NCBI RefSeq assembly: GCF_005222805.1 | Contig: NZ_STGC01000005.1 | Span: 1,278,456 to 1,342,455 of the forward strand | Length of the DNA: 64,000 nt | Source: Devosia sp. FKR38 | GTDB lineage: Bacteria; Pseudomonadota; Alphaproteobacteria; Rhizobiales; Devosiaceae | Direction: 5' to 3' | Shown: positions 1 to 8,962 of the stretch, in pieces | How the letters are laid out: every line of letters starts with the position of its first letter | Position numbering within the stretch: the first letter of the stretch is position 1 | Position numbers and translations under genes: made by a program | The notes under the pieces: generated by a model | The model's input: the letters and a program-made list of their open reading frames with translations, nothing else | Told to the model about the DNA's origin: nothing | The model's database searches: none

Positions 1-72
1 TCTGGTGGGCAGCCGTATCGCATCACGCGGCGCGGGCTGGAGCTCGTCCGCAGCGAGTATGACAACCGCTAG
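1..72 (+). CDS. C-terminal end of a winged-helix regulator-like protein (partial)
   Basis: Only the last 23 codons are present, read in frame from base 1 to a TAG at 70-72. The peptide contains YRITRRGLELVRSEYDN, which looks like the last strand and trailing helix of a PadR/MarR-type winged-helix domain, where 'Y.IT..G' is common. The gene begins outside the window, so neither the family nor the target can be fixed. It converges on the small gene at 122-439. Confidence 0.45.
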   Translation, partial: SGGQPYRITRRGLELVRSEYDNR

Positions 73-90
73 CGGCGCATCGTGGCATCG

Positions 91-117
91 TCATTGCCGG
101 GCTTTGCCCGGCAGTGA
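91..117. repeat. Intergenic hairpin of the GCCGGGC type
   Basis: An imperfect inverted repeat with arms TCATTGCCGGG and CCCGGCAGTGA and a five-base loop lies between two convergent genes. No U-run follows on either strand. It resembles the inverted repeats at 13754-13785 and 13956-13987, so it is probably a dispersed intergenic palindrome that may also act as a weak bidirectional terminator. Confidence 0.55.
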
Positions 118-121
118 CAGG

Positions 122-439
122 CTAGTGCCGCGTGACTTCGCTCAGCGCCGCCGCGATATGTTCCCATTCGCTGGCGACGCTGGCCGTGGCGCGCTTCTTG
201 CCGGCGCGGCGATACCAATAGTCGGCATTGCCCATGTCGGCTTCGATCCAGTGCATCAGCGCATGCACCCAGTCAAAGGCCGCCACGCCCTCCATGGCCT
301 GGACGATCACATGGGCCTGTTCCCACTCAGGGCCGACGCGCAGCCCGCCCTTTTTGAGCCACCACAGCGCCTGCAGCGGCTTGCTCATGTCCTTGGGGGG
401 CTCGGACCAGTCCAGCGTGGTGAAGATATCTGAGGCCAT
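122..439 (-). CDS. Small conserved protein of unknown function (105 aa)
   Basis: I do not recognise a family. The product is rich in tryptophan and acidic residues, with no signal peptide or membrane segment, and has a notable stretch DWVHALMHWIEADMG near its middle. I chose the ATG at 439 (MASDIF...) because AAGGG lies about 9 bases upstream; longer in-frame starts reach to 604 but have no ribosome-binding site and an atypical N-terminus. It lies downstream of gatA in the same direction, separated by 263 bases that hold a GC-rich palindrome, so it probably has its own promoter. Confidence 0.6.
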   Translation of the reverse strand: MASDIFTTLDWSEPPKDMSKPLQALWWLKKGGLRVGPEWEQAHVIVQAMEGVAAFDWVHALMHWIEADMGNADYWYRRAGKKRATASVASEWEHIAAALSEVTRH

Positions 440-633
440 CGGTGAAACCCTTGTCGGCCCGGACGCCGCCCGGGGCGTCGTCGCAACCAATTTCAATTTG
501 TGCATTGGCGCCAAATAAGGCGGATCGGCGGGCGGATCAAGTGGCGAGGTCAACAGACCCTTAACGCGCACATCGATCCGCCTGTGCTTCGCCGTTGCAG
601 GCAAAGCGCCTCTGGAGCCTGTTTCGACCGCTC

Positions 634-681
634 TATCGTCTCCCTCCCCCTTTGTGGGGAGGGATCAGAGGTGGGGGTGGT
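634..681. repeat. Dispersed GC-rich palindromic element, copy 1
   Basis: The core is TCCCTCCCC (641-649) facing GGGGAGGGA (656-664), followed by a G-rich tail ending GGTGGGGGT. A near-identical copy, with the same flanking ATCG and the same tail, is at 13851-13896. The element lies just downstream of gatA and could serve as its terminator hairpin, although no U-run follows. Confidence 0.6.
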
Positions 682-702
682 CAGCCGTGCAAAAGCGCGG
701 TG

Positions 703-2190
703 TTACCACCAGCGCTTGGGCGAAAAGTCCATGTCCGCGCTCTTTTCGATCACGCGGGCTGCGGCAAACAGCGTCTCTTCGTCAAACGGCTTTCCGATGA
801 GCTGCAGGCCCAGCGGCAGGCCCTTGCCGTCCTTGCCCGCGGGCACGGCAATGCCCGGCAGGCCCGCCATGTTGACCGTGACAGTGAACACGTCCTGCAG
901 ATACATCGCCACCGGATCGGCAGCCAGGGTCTCGTCGCCAATGCCAAAGGCCGCCGAGGGCGTCGCCGGGGTCAGGATGGCGTCGACGCCGGCATGGAAG
1001 GCGTCCTCGAAATCCTTCTTGATCAGCGTACGCACCTTCTGCGCCTTGACGTAATAGGCGTCAAAGTAACCGGCAGACAGCACGTATGTGCCGATCATGA
1101 TGCGGCGCTTCACCTCGCGGCCGAAACCGGCGGCGCGGGTGAGCTCATACATGTCGGTGATGTCCTTGCCGCTGACGCGCAGGCCAAACTTGACGCCGTC
1201 ATAGCGCGCCAGGTTCGACGAGGCCTCGGCCGGCGCCACGATGTAGTAGGCCGGCAGGGCATATTTGGTGTGCGGCAGCGAGATGTCCTTGATCACCGCG
1301 CCTTCGGCCTTGAGCCACTCAAGGCCCTGGGTCCACAGCTTTTCGATCTCGCCCGGCATGCCGTCCATACGGTATTCGCGCGGCACGCCAATGGTCAGGC
1401 CCTTGACGCCGCGTTCGACGGCCGCCGCGAAATCGGGCACCGCCATATCAACGCTGGTGGAATCCTTGGGATCGAACCCGCTCATGGACGTCATCAGCAG
1501 CGCGGCGTCTTCCACCGTGCGGGCGATCGGACCGGCCTGATCGAGCGAGGACGCAAAGGCCACCACGCCCCAGCGCGAGCAACGGCCATAGGTCGGCTTG
1601 ATGCCCACCGTGCCGGTCAGCGCGGCCGGCTGGCGGATCGAGCCGCCGGTGTCGGTTGCCGTCGCGCCAGCGCAGAGCCAGGCCGCCACGGCCGCAGCCG
1701 AGCCACCCGACGAGCCGCCGGGCACCAGATTGGCATTGCTGCCCTCGGCCTTGAACGGGCTGACCACCGGGCCGTAATAGCTGGTCTCGTTGGACGAGCC
1801 CATGGCGAATTCGTCCATGTTCAGCTTGCCCAGCATCACCGCGCCGTCGCGCCACAGGTTCGCCGTCACGGTCGATTCATATTCGGGCTTGAAGCCATCC
1901 AGGATATGGCTGGCCGCCTGGGTATGGACGCCCTTGGTGCCGAACAGGTCCTTAATGCCCAGCGGAATGCCTTCGAGCGGCCCGGCCTGCCCCTTGGCCA
2001 GCCGCGCATCGCTGTCCTTGGCCATGGCCAGGGCCTGTTCGCCCGTCACGGCCACATAGGCATTGAGCGCCGGATTGGCGGCCTCGATCGCGCCAAGATA
2101 GGCCCCGGTCAGTTCGCTTGCCGAAAAGCTCTTGTCGGTCAGGCCCTTGCGGGCGGCGGCCAGGCTCAGTTTGGTCAGGTCAGTCAACAC
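703..2190 (-). CDS. gatA: Asp-tRNA(Asn)/Glu-tRNA(Gln) amidotransferase subunit A
   Basis: GatA is the amidase of the GatCAB complex. It releases ammonia from glutamine to convert misacylated Glu-tRNA(Gln) or Asp-tRNA(Asn) to the correct aminoacyl-tRNA. The 495-aa product is full length for the family. The amidase-signature triad is visible: Lys80 in [10 protein letters not shown], cis-Ser160 in the GGSSGGS loop, and nucleophile Ser184 in [11 protein letters not shown]. The start is a GTG at 2190 that overlaps the preceding secreted-protein gene by 11 bases, suggesting coupled translation. gatC lies upstream in the same run with two unrelated genes between. gatB is not in the window. Confidence 0.97.
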   Translation of the reverse strand: MLTDLTKLSLAAARKGLTDKSFSASELTGAYLGAIEAANPALNAYVAVTGEQALAMAKDSDARLAKGQAGPLEGIPLGIKDLFGTKGVHTQAASHILDGFKPEYESTVTANLWRDGAVMLGKLNMDEFAMGSSNETSYYGPVVSPFKAEGSNANLVPGGSSGGSAAAVAAWLCAGATATDTGGSIRQPAALTGTVGIKPTYGRCSRWGVVAFASSLDQAGPIARTVEDAALLMTSMSGFDPKDSTSVDMAVPDFAAAVERGVKGLTIGVPREYRMDGMPGEIEKLWTQGLEWLKAEGAVIKDISLPHTKYALPAYYIVAPAEASSNLARYDGVKFGLRVSGKDITDMYELTRAAGFGREVKRRIMIGTYVLSAGYFDAYYVKAQKVRTLIKKDFEDAFHAGVDAILTPATPSAAFGIGDETLAADPVAMYLQDVFTVTVNMAGLPGIAVPAGKDGKGLPLGLQLIGKPFDEETLFAAARVIEKSADMDFSPKRWW

Positions 2191-2644
2191 GGATCTCGCT
2201 CAGATTGTCGCAGCGGGTATAAAGGGTAACGCCGGGATTGCCAGTCAGCTCCGCCGGGTCGGCGGGCGCGGCCATGGCCATCATGGCGTCATAGGTGGAA
2301 ACCACCTGAAGGGTCTTGGCATCATAGGGGCTGATCGAGAGCGTGTCAGGATAAACCTCGCCCGGTGCCTGGCACACGGCGTCCACGAACAGCATGTTGT
2401 TGTTGGGCAGCGTCTTGATGTCGAAGAGGTCGCAGGTGAACTCCATCGACTGGATGCCGTCCTTGAACGACAGCACCAGAAAGTCGGAATCCATGAAGGC
2501 GTCGACGCCTTTCTTCTCCAGCGCGTCACAGGCGGCCGGATCGCTCACATAGAGCTTGGACTGGTCGATCGGCAGATCATCCTGCGCCACGACCGCCAGC
2601 GGAAAACCGGCCATGCAGATGACACATGCCAGCAACGCCCTCAT
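2180..2644 (-). CDS. Small secreted protein of unknown function (154 aa)
   Basis: The N-terminus is a good Sec signal peptide, with a hydrophobic core to about residue 20 and likely cleavage near VVAQ-DD, so the protein is probably periplasmic. The mature part has four cysteines, which could form disulfides. I recognise no catalytic motif or family. It overlaps the GNAT gene upstream by 4 bases (ATGA-type) and gatA downstream by 11 bases, so it sits inside the gatC-gatA transcription unit despite having no evident link to tRNA amidation. Confidence 0.75.
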   Translation of the reverse strand: MRALLACVICMAGFPLAVVAQDDLPIDQSKLYVSDPAACDALEKKGVDAFMDSDFLVLSFKDGIQSMEFTCDLFDIKTLPNNNMLFVDAVCQAPGEVYPDTLSISPYDAKTLQVVSTYDAMMAMAAPADPAELTGNPGVTLYTRCDNLSEIRVD

Positions 2645-3123
2645 GCGGTCACCTCAACCTTCAGCGGCAGCTCAAAGAACGCCGACCACTGGCTATCGGG
2701 ATAATCCAGGAACGGCCCGCGCGGCACAAAGCCGCTGCGCGTATAGAGCCGATGCGCCTCCGGCATATCCGCCGCGGCGCCGGTCTCCAGCATCAGCATG
2801 CTCAGCCCCTTGCTGCGCGCCAGCGCCACAATGGCATCCAGCAGCGCCGAGCCCACCCGCTGCCCGCGCACCGCCGGCAGGGTGAACATGCGCTTGACCT
2901 CGCCCATGGTCTCCGAATGCACCTTGAGCGCACCAATGCCCAGTGCCTGGCCGCTCTCGTCGCGCGCCACGAACACACTGGTGTCGGCGCCCGCCATCTG
3001 TTCGACCGTCAGCTTGAACTGGAACTCGGGCGGCGACAGCGGCAGCAGATGCGCATTGAGCGCCGCAACCAGCGTCCGCACATCGTCCTGCAACGGCGTC
3101 TCGATGGCGACGCTGACCGCCAT
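2641..3123 (-). CDS. GNAT-family N-acetyltransferase
   Basis: A 160-aa single-domain GNAT acyltransferase. The acetyl-CoA-binding motif A is clear: EVKRMFTLPAVRGQRVG followed by SALLDAIVALA, with the R.Q.VG turn that binds the pyrophosphate. A later YTRSGF segment matches motif B. The acceptor cannot be predicted. The ATG directly abuts the gatC stop codon (TAA ATG), and the 3' end overlaps the secreted-protein gene, so it is translated from the gat operon. Confidence 0.85.
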   Translation of the reverse strand: MAVSVAIETPLQDDVRTLVAALNAHLLPLSPPEFQFKLTVEQMAGADTSVFVARDESGQALGIGALKVHSETMGEVKRMFTLPAVRGQRVGSALLDAIVALARSKGLSMLMLETGAAADMPEAHRLYTRSGFVPRGPFLDYPDSQWSAFFELPLKVEVTA

Positions 3124-3411
3124 TTATTCGACCACCTTGGGCACCATGAAGAAATTGTCTTCCGCCAGCGGCGCATTGGCGACGATCTGCTCGGGATAGC
3201 CGCCGTCGCTCACCACGTCGTCGCGGCGGCGCAGCACCATCGGGCTCACCGAGGTCATCGGTTCAACGCCCGTCACATCCACTTCGCCCAGCTGCTCGAT
3301 AAAGCCCAGGATGGAGTTGATCTCGGACTGGTAGCCGGCCACCTCATGCTCTTCGATGCGGATACGCGCCAGGCGCCCGATGCGCTTTACAGTGGTGGCG
3401 TCGACGGACAT
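3124..3411 (-). CDS. gatC: Asp-tRNA(Asn)/Glu-tRNA(Gln) amidotransferase subunit C
   Basis: GatC is the small chaperone-like subunit that wraps around GatA and GatB. The product is 95 aa, the family norm. It has the N-terminal helical segment [12 protein letters not shown], the central [17 protein letters not shown] stretch, and the LR.D.V..G......NAP segment near the C-terminus, all typical of GatC. TCTGGAG lies 6 bases upstream of the ATG. It is first in the run gatC-GNAT-secreted protein-gatA. Confidence 0.95.
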   Translation of the reverse strand: MSVDATTVKRIGRLARIRIEEHEVAGYQSEINSILGFIEQLGEVDVTGVEPMTSVSPMVLRRRDDVVSDGGYPEQIVANAPLAEDNFFMVPKVVE

Positions 3412-3466
3412 GGGTCACTCCAGAAAATACGGCCTGTTGGCGCGTTATTAGCAACGGCCCAGCCAA

Positions 3467-3497
3467 AAAGACAATGAAAATGGCGGATGCCCGCCAT
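3467..3497 (-). terminator. Rho-independent terminator after the MBL-like gene
   Basis: On the minus strand the stem is ATGGCGG / CCGCCAT (3497-3480) with a four-base loop, followed by a T-rich tract that includes TTTT and TTTTT. It lies 26 bases past the stop at 3523 and upstream of gatC, so it separates that gene from the gat operon. Confidence 0.6.
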
Positions 3498-3522
3498 CAG
3501 CCCATCTGTTCTGTCGCCGGCC

Positions 3523-4056
3523 TCAGGCTTCGAGCGCCAGCCCGGCCTCCAACGCCACCAGCCCCGTGCCATCGAGCCCCGCGCGCAGCCCGTCTATGGC
3601 CATGTCGACAGCCGATTCGTCGCCGCCCAGCATCACCAGCCGCGGCGCCCGCATGCCGAGCAGCGCCTGCCCCCGCGCCAACAGCCCTGCCCCGTCGCCA
3701 AACAGCGCCACCACGGCCGCATCGGCCCAGCGCCCCAGCGCCGGCATCTCGCCCGCCACCAGCAGCAGCGGCGCTTCGCCCATGGCGTCGATCACCAGCG
3801 CCCCCGGCCCGGCCGACCAGATCATCATATCGGGCAGGCCCTCGCCCTCATCCAGCAGCCGCACCGGCTTGCGCGGCTTGAACTGGGCGGCGTCGACTGT
3901 CTCGAGCCCCGCGCCAAAGTCAGCCACCACCTGATCGGCCCCGGCGACCAGCTCGGCCGCATCGATTCCCGCGGGCGCCCCGGCGGCATCCACCACCACA
4001 ATGGCCCCGCCAATGTGAATGCGCACCGTCGTGCCGCCAAACCAGGTCAGTTTCAT
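3523..4056 (-). CDS. Degenerate metallo-beta-lactamase-fold protein, probably non-hydrolytic
   Basis: The start MKLTWFGGTTVRIHIGG resembles the first strands of UPF0173/UlaG-type metal-dependent hydrolases, and such genes often sit between ruvX and gatC in related bacteria (recalled synteny). However, the 177-aa product is short for that family. I find no HxHxDH metal site and almost no histidines, so catalysis by the usual di-metal mechanism looks impossible. I chose the ATG at 4056 because AGGAAAG precedes it at good spacing. It is transcribed away from ruvX. It could be a decayed paralogue or a structural protein. Confidence 0.55.
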   Translation of the reverse strand: MKLTWFGGTTVRIHIGGAIVVVDAAGAPAGIDAAELVAGADQVVADFGAGLETVDAAQFKPRKPVRLLDEGEGLPDMMIWSAGPGALVIDAMGEAPLLLVAGEMPALGRWADAAVVALFGDGAGLLARGQALLGMRAPRLVMLGGDESAVDMAIDGLRAGLDGTGLVALEAGLALEA

Positions 4057-4128
4057 GCCGCGCTTTCCTGTCGCCAAATTGGCCCGCACCCTATAGGACC
4101 AAGCCATCATGGCAAGCGAGCCCCCCGC

Positions 4129-4602
4129 ATGACTGACGCCGACTATCCAGAGTTCGCCAATCCGCTGGCCGCCATCCCCCCCAGCGGCCGCATCATGGGG
4201 CTGGACCTGGGCACCAAGACCATTGGCGTCGCCGTCTCGGATGGCATGCGCTATTCGGCCACCCCGCTTGAAACCATCAAGCGCACCAAATTCACCGCCG
4301 ACGCCATCCGGCTCGACCAGCTCATTGCCGAAAACGCTATCGTCGCCATCATTCTGGGCCTGCCGCTCAATATGGATGGCAGCGAAGGCCCGCGCGTGCA
4401 GTCCACCCGCGCCTTTGCCCGGAGCCTGGCGCAGCGCATCACCCTGCCGATCGCCTTCTGGGACGAGCGCCTGTCCACCAGCGCGGTCACCCGCATGATG
4501 ATCGATGCCGACCTGCGCCGCGACCGCCGCGCCGAAGTGGTCGACAAGCTCGCGGCCAGTTACATCCTGCAGGGCGCGCTCGACCGGCTGCGCCCGCGAT
4601 AG
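4129..4602 (+). CDS. ruvX: RuvX/YqgF family Holliday-junction resolvase-like nuclease
   Basis: A 157-aa RNase H-fold protein of the RuvX (YqgF) family, linked to Holliday-junction resolution or pre-16S rRNA processing. Visible motifs are GLDLGTKTIGVAVSD with the first catalytic Asp, GLPLNMDGSEG, WDERLST with the conserved Glu, and a C-terminal DKLAASYILQ with the last Asp. The ATG at 4129 fits the family length; the open frame extends far upstream but that part has no similarity. It is divergent from the MBL-like gene. Confidence 0.93.
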   Translation: MTDADYPEFANPLAAIPPSGRIMGLDLGTKTIGVAVSDGMRYSATPLETIKRTKFTADAIRLDQLIAENAIVAIILGLPLNMDGSEGPRVQSTRAFARSLAQRITLPIAFWDERLSTSAVTRMMIDADLRRDRRAEVVDKLAASYILQGALDRLRPR

Positions 4603-4641
4603 CCCAGCTTCGCGAAGCGATAGCCCGGCTTCGCGAAGCGA
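4600..4641. repeat. Two tandem 21-bp units, each with a 12-bp perfect palindrome
   Basis: Bases 4600-4620 and 4621-4641 are two copies of a 21-bp unit differing at one position. Each contains the perfect palindrome GCTTCGCGAAGC (4607-4618 and 4628-4639). The first unit begins inside the ruvX stop codon. No U-run follows. They could fold as two small hairpins at the ruvX 3' end, or bind a protein upstream of pyrB. Confidence 0.8.
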
Positions 4642-4724
4642 TAGCTGTATGAAAATCGCGCGCCCCCTTGCCCCTGTGGTCCCCCTCCGCTAGACCGCAG
4701 CAAATCGATAGGGAATGGGAGCGC

Positions 4725-5714
4725 ATGGCCCAAGCTCGCGCCAGCACAGCCTCGAATTCGCCCGCCGGCACCTCCGGCGATTATCCCCCGTTCAATCAGC
4801 GCCATCTGCTCTCGATTGCCGACCTCAAGCAGCACGAGATCATCGATCTGCTCGATCGCGCCGCGGCCATGGTGCCCATCTCCCGCCAGGAGCGGAAGAC
4901 GCACCCGACCCTGACGGGCAAGACACAGATCAACCTGTTCTTTGAGCCCTCCACCCGCACCCAGGCCTCGTTCGAGATCGCCGGCAAGCGGCTGGGCGCA
5001 CTGGTGATGAACATGTCGGTCAAGACCAGCTCGGTCAGTAAGGGCGAAACCCTGGTCGACACCGCCGCTACGCTCAACGCCATGCGCCCCGACGTCATCG
5101 TCGTGCGCCATTCGGCCGCCGGCGCCGTGGAACTGCTGAGCCAGAAAGTCGGCTGCTCGGTGATCAACGCCGGCGACGGCGCCCATGAGCATCCCACCCA
5201 GGCCCTGCTCGATGCCCTGACCATCCGCAATCACAAGGGCCGCATTGCCGGGCTCACCGTCGCCATCTGCGGCGACATCGGCAATTCCCGTGTCGTGCGC
5301 TCAAACCTGCTGCTGCTCGGCGCGCTCAACGTGCGCACCCGCGTCATCGCCCCGCGCAATCTGTTGCCCGCCGGCATTGAGAACCTCGCGACCGAAGTCT
5401 TCACCGACATGCGCGAGGGCCTCAAGGACGCCGACGTGGTCATGATGCTGCGCCTGCAGCACGAGCGCGCCAATGGCCGCATGATCCCCTCGATCCGCGA
5501 ATACTACCACTTCTATGGCCTGGACGCCGAAAAGCTCAGCTATGCCAAGCCGGACGCCATCGTCATGCACCCCGGCCCGATGAACCGCGGCGTCGAGATC
5601 GACCCCGCCATCGCCGACGGCCCCGCTTCGGTCATTACCGATCAGGTGGAAATGGGCGTCGCCGTGCGCATGGCCGTGCTCGATGCGCTGCTGCCGGCGA
5701 GAAACGAGCCATGA
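4725..5714 (+). CDS. pyrB: Aspartate carbamoyltransferase catalytic subunit
   Basis: PyrB joins carbamoyl phosphate and aspartate, the second step of pyrimidine synthesis. The 329-aa product carries the carbamoyl-phosphate motif FFEPSTRTQ (STRT at residues 76-79), the HPTQALLD segment and a C-terminal [11 protein letters not shown] chose the ATG at 4725 because GGGAG lies 4 bases before it; an upstream start at 4668 lacks a site. The last 4 bases overlap the dihydroorotase-like gene (ATGA), as expected when the two subunits assemble together. Confidence 0.96.
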   Translation: MAQARASTASNSPAGTSGDYPPFNQRHLLSIADLKQHEIIDLLDRAAAMVPISRQERKTHPTLTGKTQINLFFEPSTRTQASFEIAGKRLGALVMNMSVKTSSVSKGETLVDTAATLNAMRPDVIVVRHSAAGAVELLSQKVGCSVINAGDGAHEHPTQALLDALTIRNHKGRIAGLTVAICGDIGNSRVVRSNLLLLGALNVRTRVIAPRNLLPAGIENLATEVFTDMREGLKDADVVMMLRLQHERANGRMIPSIREYYHFYGLDAEKLSYAKPDAIVMHPGPMNRGVEIDPAIADGPASVITDQVEMGVAVRMAVLDALLPARNEP

Positions 5715-7018
5715 GCGCCGCCATGACCACCACCGCCACGCTGATCGAAAACGCCCGCATCCTCGATCCCGCCACCGGCACCGATCATCTGGGCGCCGTG
5801 CTGATCGAAAACGGCATCATCGCCGAAATCGCCATCGGCAAGCCCATCGGCGTGCCCGACCATGTCGAGGTCATCAATGCACGCGGCCTGGCGCTGGCGC
5901 CCGGCCTGATCGATATGCGGGTCTTCACCGGCGAACCCGGCAAGGAATATCGCGAAACCCTGGCCTCGGCCGGCGAGGCTGCCGCTGCCGGAGGCGTCAC
6001 CAGCTTCGTCATGATGCCCGACACCACCCCGGTGGTGGACGATGGCGCCCTCGTCGATTTCCTCATCCGCCGCGCCAAGGCGACGTCCAAGGTCAATGTG
6101 CTGCCCGCCGGCGCCATCACCAAGGGCCTCGGTGGCAAGGAGATCACCGAATTTGGCCTCTTGCGCGAGGCCGGCGTCGTCTGCCTCACCGATGGCCGCC
6201 ACGCCATCCAGTCGACGAGCCTCCTCCGCACCGCCATGAGCTATGCCGCCAATTACGGCATGACCTTCGTGCATCACCTGCGCGATGCCGAGCTGGCCGG
6301 CGACGGCGTGATGAACGAGGGGCTGTTTGCCACCATCCTGGGCCTGCGCGGCCAGCCGCGCGAAGTCGAGACCATTCCCCTGGCCCGTGACCTGCAACTG
6401 GCCGCTCTCACCGGCGTCAAATACCACGCCGCCCAGATCTCCTGCGCCGGCTCGGTTGATCTCCTGGCTGCGGCCAAGAAACGTAACAAGTCTGTTACGG
6501 CAGGGGTTTCCATCAATAACCTCGCGCTCAACGAGAACGACGTCGGCCGTTACCGCACCTTCTTCAAGCTCTCCACGCCCCTGCGCAGCGAGGATGATCG
6601 CCAGGCGGTCATCGAGGGCCTGCGCAACGGCACCATCGACACCATCCATTCCGACCACGATCCGCAGGACACCGAGGTCAAGCGCCAGCCCTTTGCCGAG
6701 GCCTCCGACGGCGCCATTGGCCTTGAAACCCTGCTGCCCGCCGCTCTTCGCCTCGTCCATTCCGGTGATGTCGACCTGCTCACCGTGCTGCGCGCCATGA
6801 CCAGCCGGCCCGCCGAAATCCTCGGCCTGGCCTCCGGCCGCATCGCCGTGGGCGCCCCGGCCGACCTGATCCTCATTGATCTCGACTACCCCTGGCAGGT
6901 CGACGTGCGTCAGCTCCGCTCGCGCTCGCGCAACACCTGCTTTGAAGGCGCCCGCCTCGCCGGCAAGGTCATCCGCACCATCGTCGGCGGCGCCACGGTG
7001 TTCCAGCATATCGACTGA
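5711..7018 (+). CDS. pyrC: Dihydroorotase-like protein PyrC', probably catalytically inactive
   Basis: The 435-aa amidohydrolase-fold protein overlaps pyrB by 4 bases. Class I dihydroorotases carry a DxHxH zinc motif after the first strand; here the corresponding segment is [12 protein letters not shown], with both histidines missing. The later metal region reads HSDHDPQD. This pattern matches the non-catalytic PyrC' (PyrX) proteins that some bacteria need to hold aspartate carbamoyltransferase together. A separate active dihydroorotase should then exist elsewhere in the genome. NCBI-style annotation would call it dihydroorotase. Confidence 0.85.
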   Translation: MSAAMTTTATLIENARILDPATGTDHLGAVLIENGIIAEIAIGKPIGVPDHVEVINARGLALAPGLIDMRVFTGEPGKEYRETLASAGEAAAAGGVTSFVMMPDTTPVVDDGALVDFLIRRAKATSKVNVLPAGAITKGLGGKEITEFGLLREAGVVCLTDGRHAIQSTSLLRTAMSYAANYGMTFVHHLRDAELAGDGVMNEGLFATILGLRGQPREVETIPLARDLQLAALTGVKYHAAQISCAGSVDLLAAAKKRNKSVTAGVSINNLALNENDVGRYRTFFKLSTPLRSEDDRQAVIEGLRNGTIDTIHSDHDPQDTEVKRQPFAEASDGAIGLETLLPAALRLVHSGDVDLLTVLRAMTSRPAEILGLASGRIAVGAPADLILIDLDYPWQVDVRQLRSRSRNTCFEGARLAGKVIRTIVGGATVFQHID

Positions 7019-7025
7019 GACTGAC

Positions 7026-7063
7026 CCTCACCCGGCCCCTCTGAAATGGGGCGCCGGGTGAGG
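7026..7063. terminator. GC-rich hairpin after pyrC'
   Basis: An 11-bp inverted repeat (CCTCACCCGGC at 7026-7036 with GCCGGGTGAGG at 7053-7063) sits 8 bases after the pyrC' stop. It has further C/G pairing inside the loop and no U-run. It may stabilise the pyrBC 3' end or help termination before plsY. Confidence 0.5.
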
Positions 7064-7158
7064 CCAGGCCAAACCCGCCTCTCCCTGTCCCGCCTGCCCC
7101 CTTGCCGCCACCGGCCCGCGCGGGGTATTTCTGCCCTTAGGCCCGCAAAGGAATCCCC

Positions 7159-7767
7159 ATGTCCCCTGCCGTTCTTTCCCTGCTCTACGCGCTCGTGCTG
7201 GGCTATCTGTTCGGCTCCATTCCCTTTGGCCTGCTGCTCACCCGCGCTGCGGGCCTGGGCGATATCCGCGCCATCGGCTCGGGCAATATCGGCGCCACCA
7301 ATGTGCTGCGCACCGGCAACCGCGGACTGGCTGCGGCCACCCTGGTGCTCGATGCCGCCAAGGCCGCCCTGCCCGTGCTGATTGCCCGCAGCCTCTGGGG
7401 TGACGATGCCGCCATGCTGGCCGCCATCGGCGCCTTCCTTGGCCACTGCTTCCCGGTCTGGCTGGGCTTCAAGGGCGGCAAGGGCGTCGCCGTGATGATC
7501 GGTTCGCTCCTGGCGCTGAGCTGGCCGGTGGGCCTGATTTTCTGCGCCGTCTGGCTGCTGATTGCCGTTGCCCGCAAATTTTCCTCGCTGGCCGCGCTCA
7601 CCGCCACCGCCACCGCGCCGATCTTTGCCTATGTCGTGGTCAGCGAACGCCTCGCTGGCGCCGTGGCGCTCATGGCCCTGCTGCTGTTCTTCCAGCACCG
7701 CGAAAACATCCTGCGTCTGATCAAGGGCACCGAACCCCGGATCGGCGGCAGCAAGAAGGCGTCCTGA
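7159..7767 (+). CDS. plsY: Glycerol-3-phosphate acyltransferase PlsY
   Basis: PlsY is an inner-membrane enzyme that transfers the acyl group of acyl-phosphate to glycerol-3-phosphate, the first step of phospholipid synthesis. The 202-aa product has the expected set of hydrophobic segments and the three loop motifs: [24 protein letters not shown], and [23 protein letters not shown] lies 7 bases ahead of the ATG. Its stop is 3 bases from the dprA start, so the two are co-transcribed. Confidence 0.95.
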   Translation: MSPAVLSLLYALVLGYLFGSIPFGLLLTRAAGLGDIRAIGSGNIGATNVLRTGNRGLAAATLVLDAAKAALPVLIARSLWGDDAAMLAAIGAFLGHCFPVWLGFKGGKGVAVMIGSLLALSWPVGLIFCAVWLLIAVARKFSSLAALTATATAPIFAYVVVSERLAGAVALMALLLFFQHRENILRLIKGTEPRIGGSKKAS

Positions 7768-7770
7768 CCC

Positions 7771-8895
7771 TTGCGGCGGGCGCCGGGTGACAAGGGCCTC
7801 AGCCCTGCCCAGCGTCTCACCTGGCTGCGGCTGATCCGCACCGAAAACGTCGGCCCCGCCACCTTCCGCCAACTGCTCAACCGCTTCGGCACCGCCGAAG
7901 CGGCGCTGGACGCCCTGCCCGACATTGCCCGCCGCTCCGGTCGCCCGGTTCGTGTTCCCAGCCTCGCCGAGGCCGAGGATGAACTGGCCGGGCTCAGCCG
8001 CTATGGCGCGCGCCTCGTCACCAGCGCCGACCCCGACTATCCGCCGCTGCTCACTTTTATCGCTGCCGCCCCGCCGGTGTTGACCATCGCCGGCGGCGAC
8101 AACCGCGACTGGCAGCGCACCGTGGGCCTGGTCGGCGCCCGCAATGCCTCCTCGGCCGGTATCAAGATGACCCGCCTCCTGGCCGGCGATCTCGGCGCGG
8201 CCGGCTATACCGTCATCTCCGGCCTCGCCCGCGGCATTGATGCCGCCGCCCACAAGGCCAGCCTCGACACCGGCACCATCGCCGTCCTCGCCGGCGGGCT
8301 CGATCACATCTATCCCGCCGAAAACATCCCGCTGGCCCATGCGATTCTCGATGCCGGCGGCGCCTTGCTCACCGAAATGCCGCTCGGCTGGGAGCCGCGC
8401 GCCCGCGACTTTCCGCGCCGCAATCGGCTGGTATCGGGTCTGTCACTGGGCATTGTCGTCGTCGAGGCCGCCCAGCGCAGCGGCTCGCTGATCACGGCGC
8501 GCCTGGCGCTGGAGCAGGATCGCGACGTCTTTGCCGTCCCCGGCTCGCCGCTCGACCCCCGCGCCGAAGGCGGCAATGCCCTGATCAAGCAGGGCGCCCA
8601 TCTGGTCACCTCGGCCGCCGATATCATCGCCGTACTTGGCACCGCTGATCCCGCGCGCACCGCTCTGTTTGACCACGACTGGACGCCGGCCCTCACGCCC
8701 GAGCTGCCGCCGCCCTCGCCAGACGACAAGTCCCAGCTTCTCGTCGCCCTCAGCGCCACGCCGGTCGCGGTGGACGATCTGGTCGCCCAATCCGGCCTGC
8801 CCGCCGCCAGTGTGCAAATGCTGCTGCTCGAACTCGACCTGGCCGGCCAGATCGAATGGTCCAGCGGCCAACTGGTCGCACTGCGCTACAGCTGA
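7771..8895 (+). CDS. dprA: DNA-processing protein DprA
   Basis: DprA protects incoming single-stranded DNA during transformation and loads RecA. The Rossmann-like core is clear: GLVGARNASSAG, then VISGLARGIDAAAH, then AVLAGGLDHIYP, and FPRRNRLVSGLS. A C-terminal winged-helix-like region (about residues 305-370) follows. The 374-aa length is typical. The only suitable start is a TTG at 7771, three bases after the plsY stop; no in-frame ATG exists near the N-terminus. Confidence 0.93.
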   Translation: MRRAPGDKGLSPAQRLTWLRLIRTENVGPATFRQLLNRFGTAEAALDALPDIARRSGRPVRVPSLAEAEDELAGLSRYGARLVTSADPDYPPLLTFIAAAPPVLTIAGGDNRDWQRTVGLVGARNASSAGIKMTRLLAGDLGAAGYTVISGLARGIDAAAHKASLDTGTIAVLAGGLDHIYPAENIPLAHAILDAGGALLTEMPLGWEPRARDFPRRNRLVSGLSLGIVVVEAAQRSGSLITARLALEQDRDVFAVPGSPLDPRAEGGNALIKQGAHLVTSAADIIAVLGTADPARTALFDHDWTPALTPELPPPSPDDKSQLLVALSATPVAVDDLVAQSGLPAASVQMLLLELDLAGQIEWSSGQLVALRYS

Positions 8896-8914
8896 CCGGT
8901 CCCTCTCTTGGCCG

Positions 8915-8957
8915 CCCCCTTCAGGGGGAGGTCGGGTGGGGGGCGAGCCCCCACCCC
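8915..8957. repeat. GC-rich hairpins between convergent genes
   Basis: Two inverted repeats lie between the convergent dprA and aldo/keto reductase genes: CCCCCT/AGGGGG (8915-8928) and GGGTGGGG/CCCCACCC (8934-8956). They resemble the dispersed C-rich/G-rich palindromes at 634-681 and 13851-13896 in composition and probably serve as a bidirectional transcription end. Confidence 0.5.
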
Positions 8958-8962
8958 AGGGC

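Noticed and set aside
3487..4128. A long N-terminal extension of RuvX
   Set aside because: The frame is open upstream of 4129, but that part is antisense to the MBL-like gene, is Arg/Pro/His-rich and has no similarity to RuvX, whose normal length is reached from 4129.
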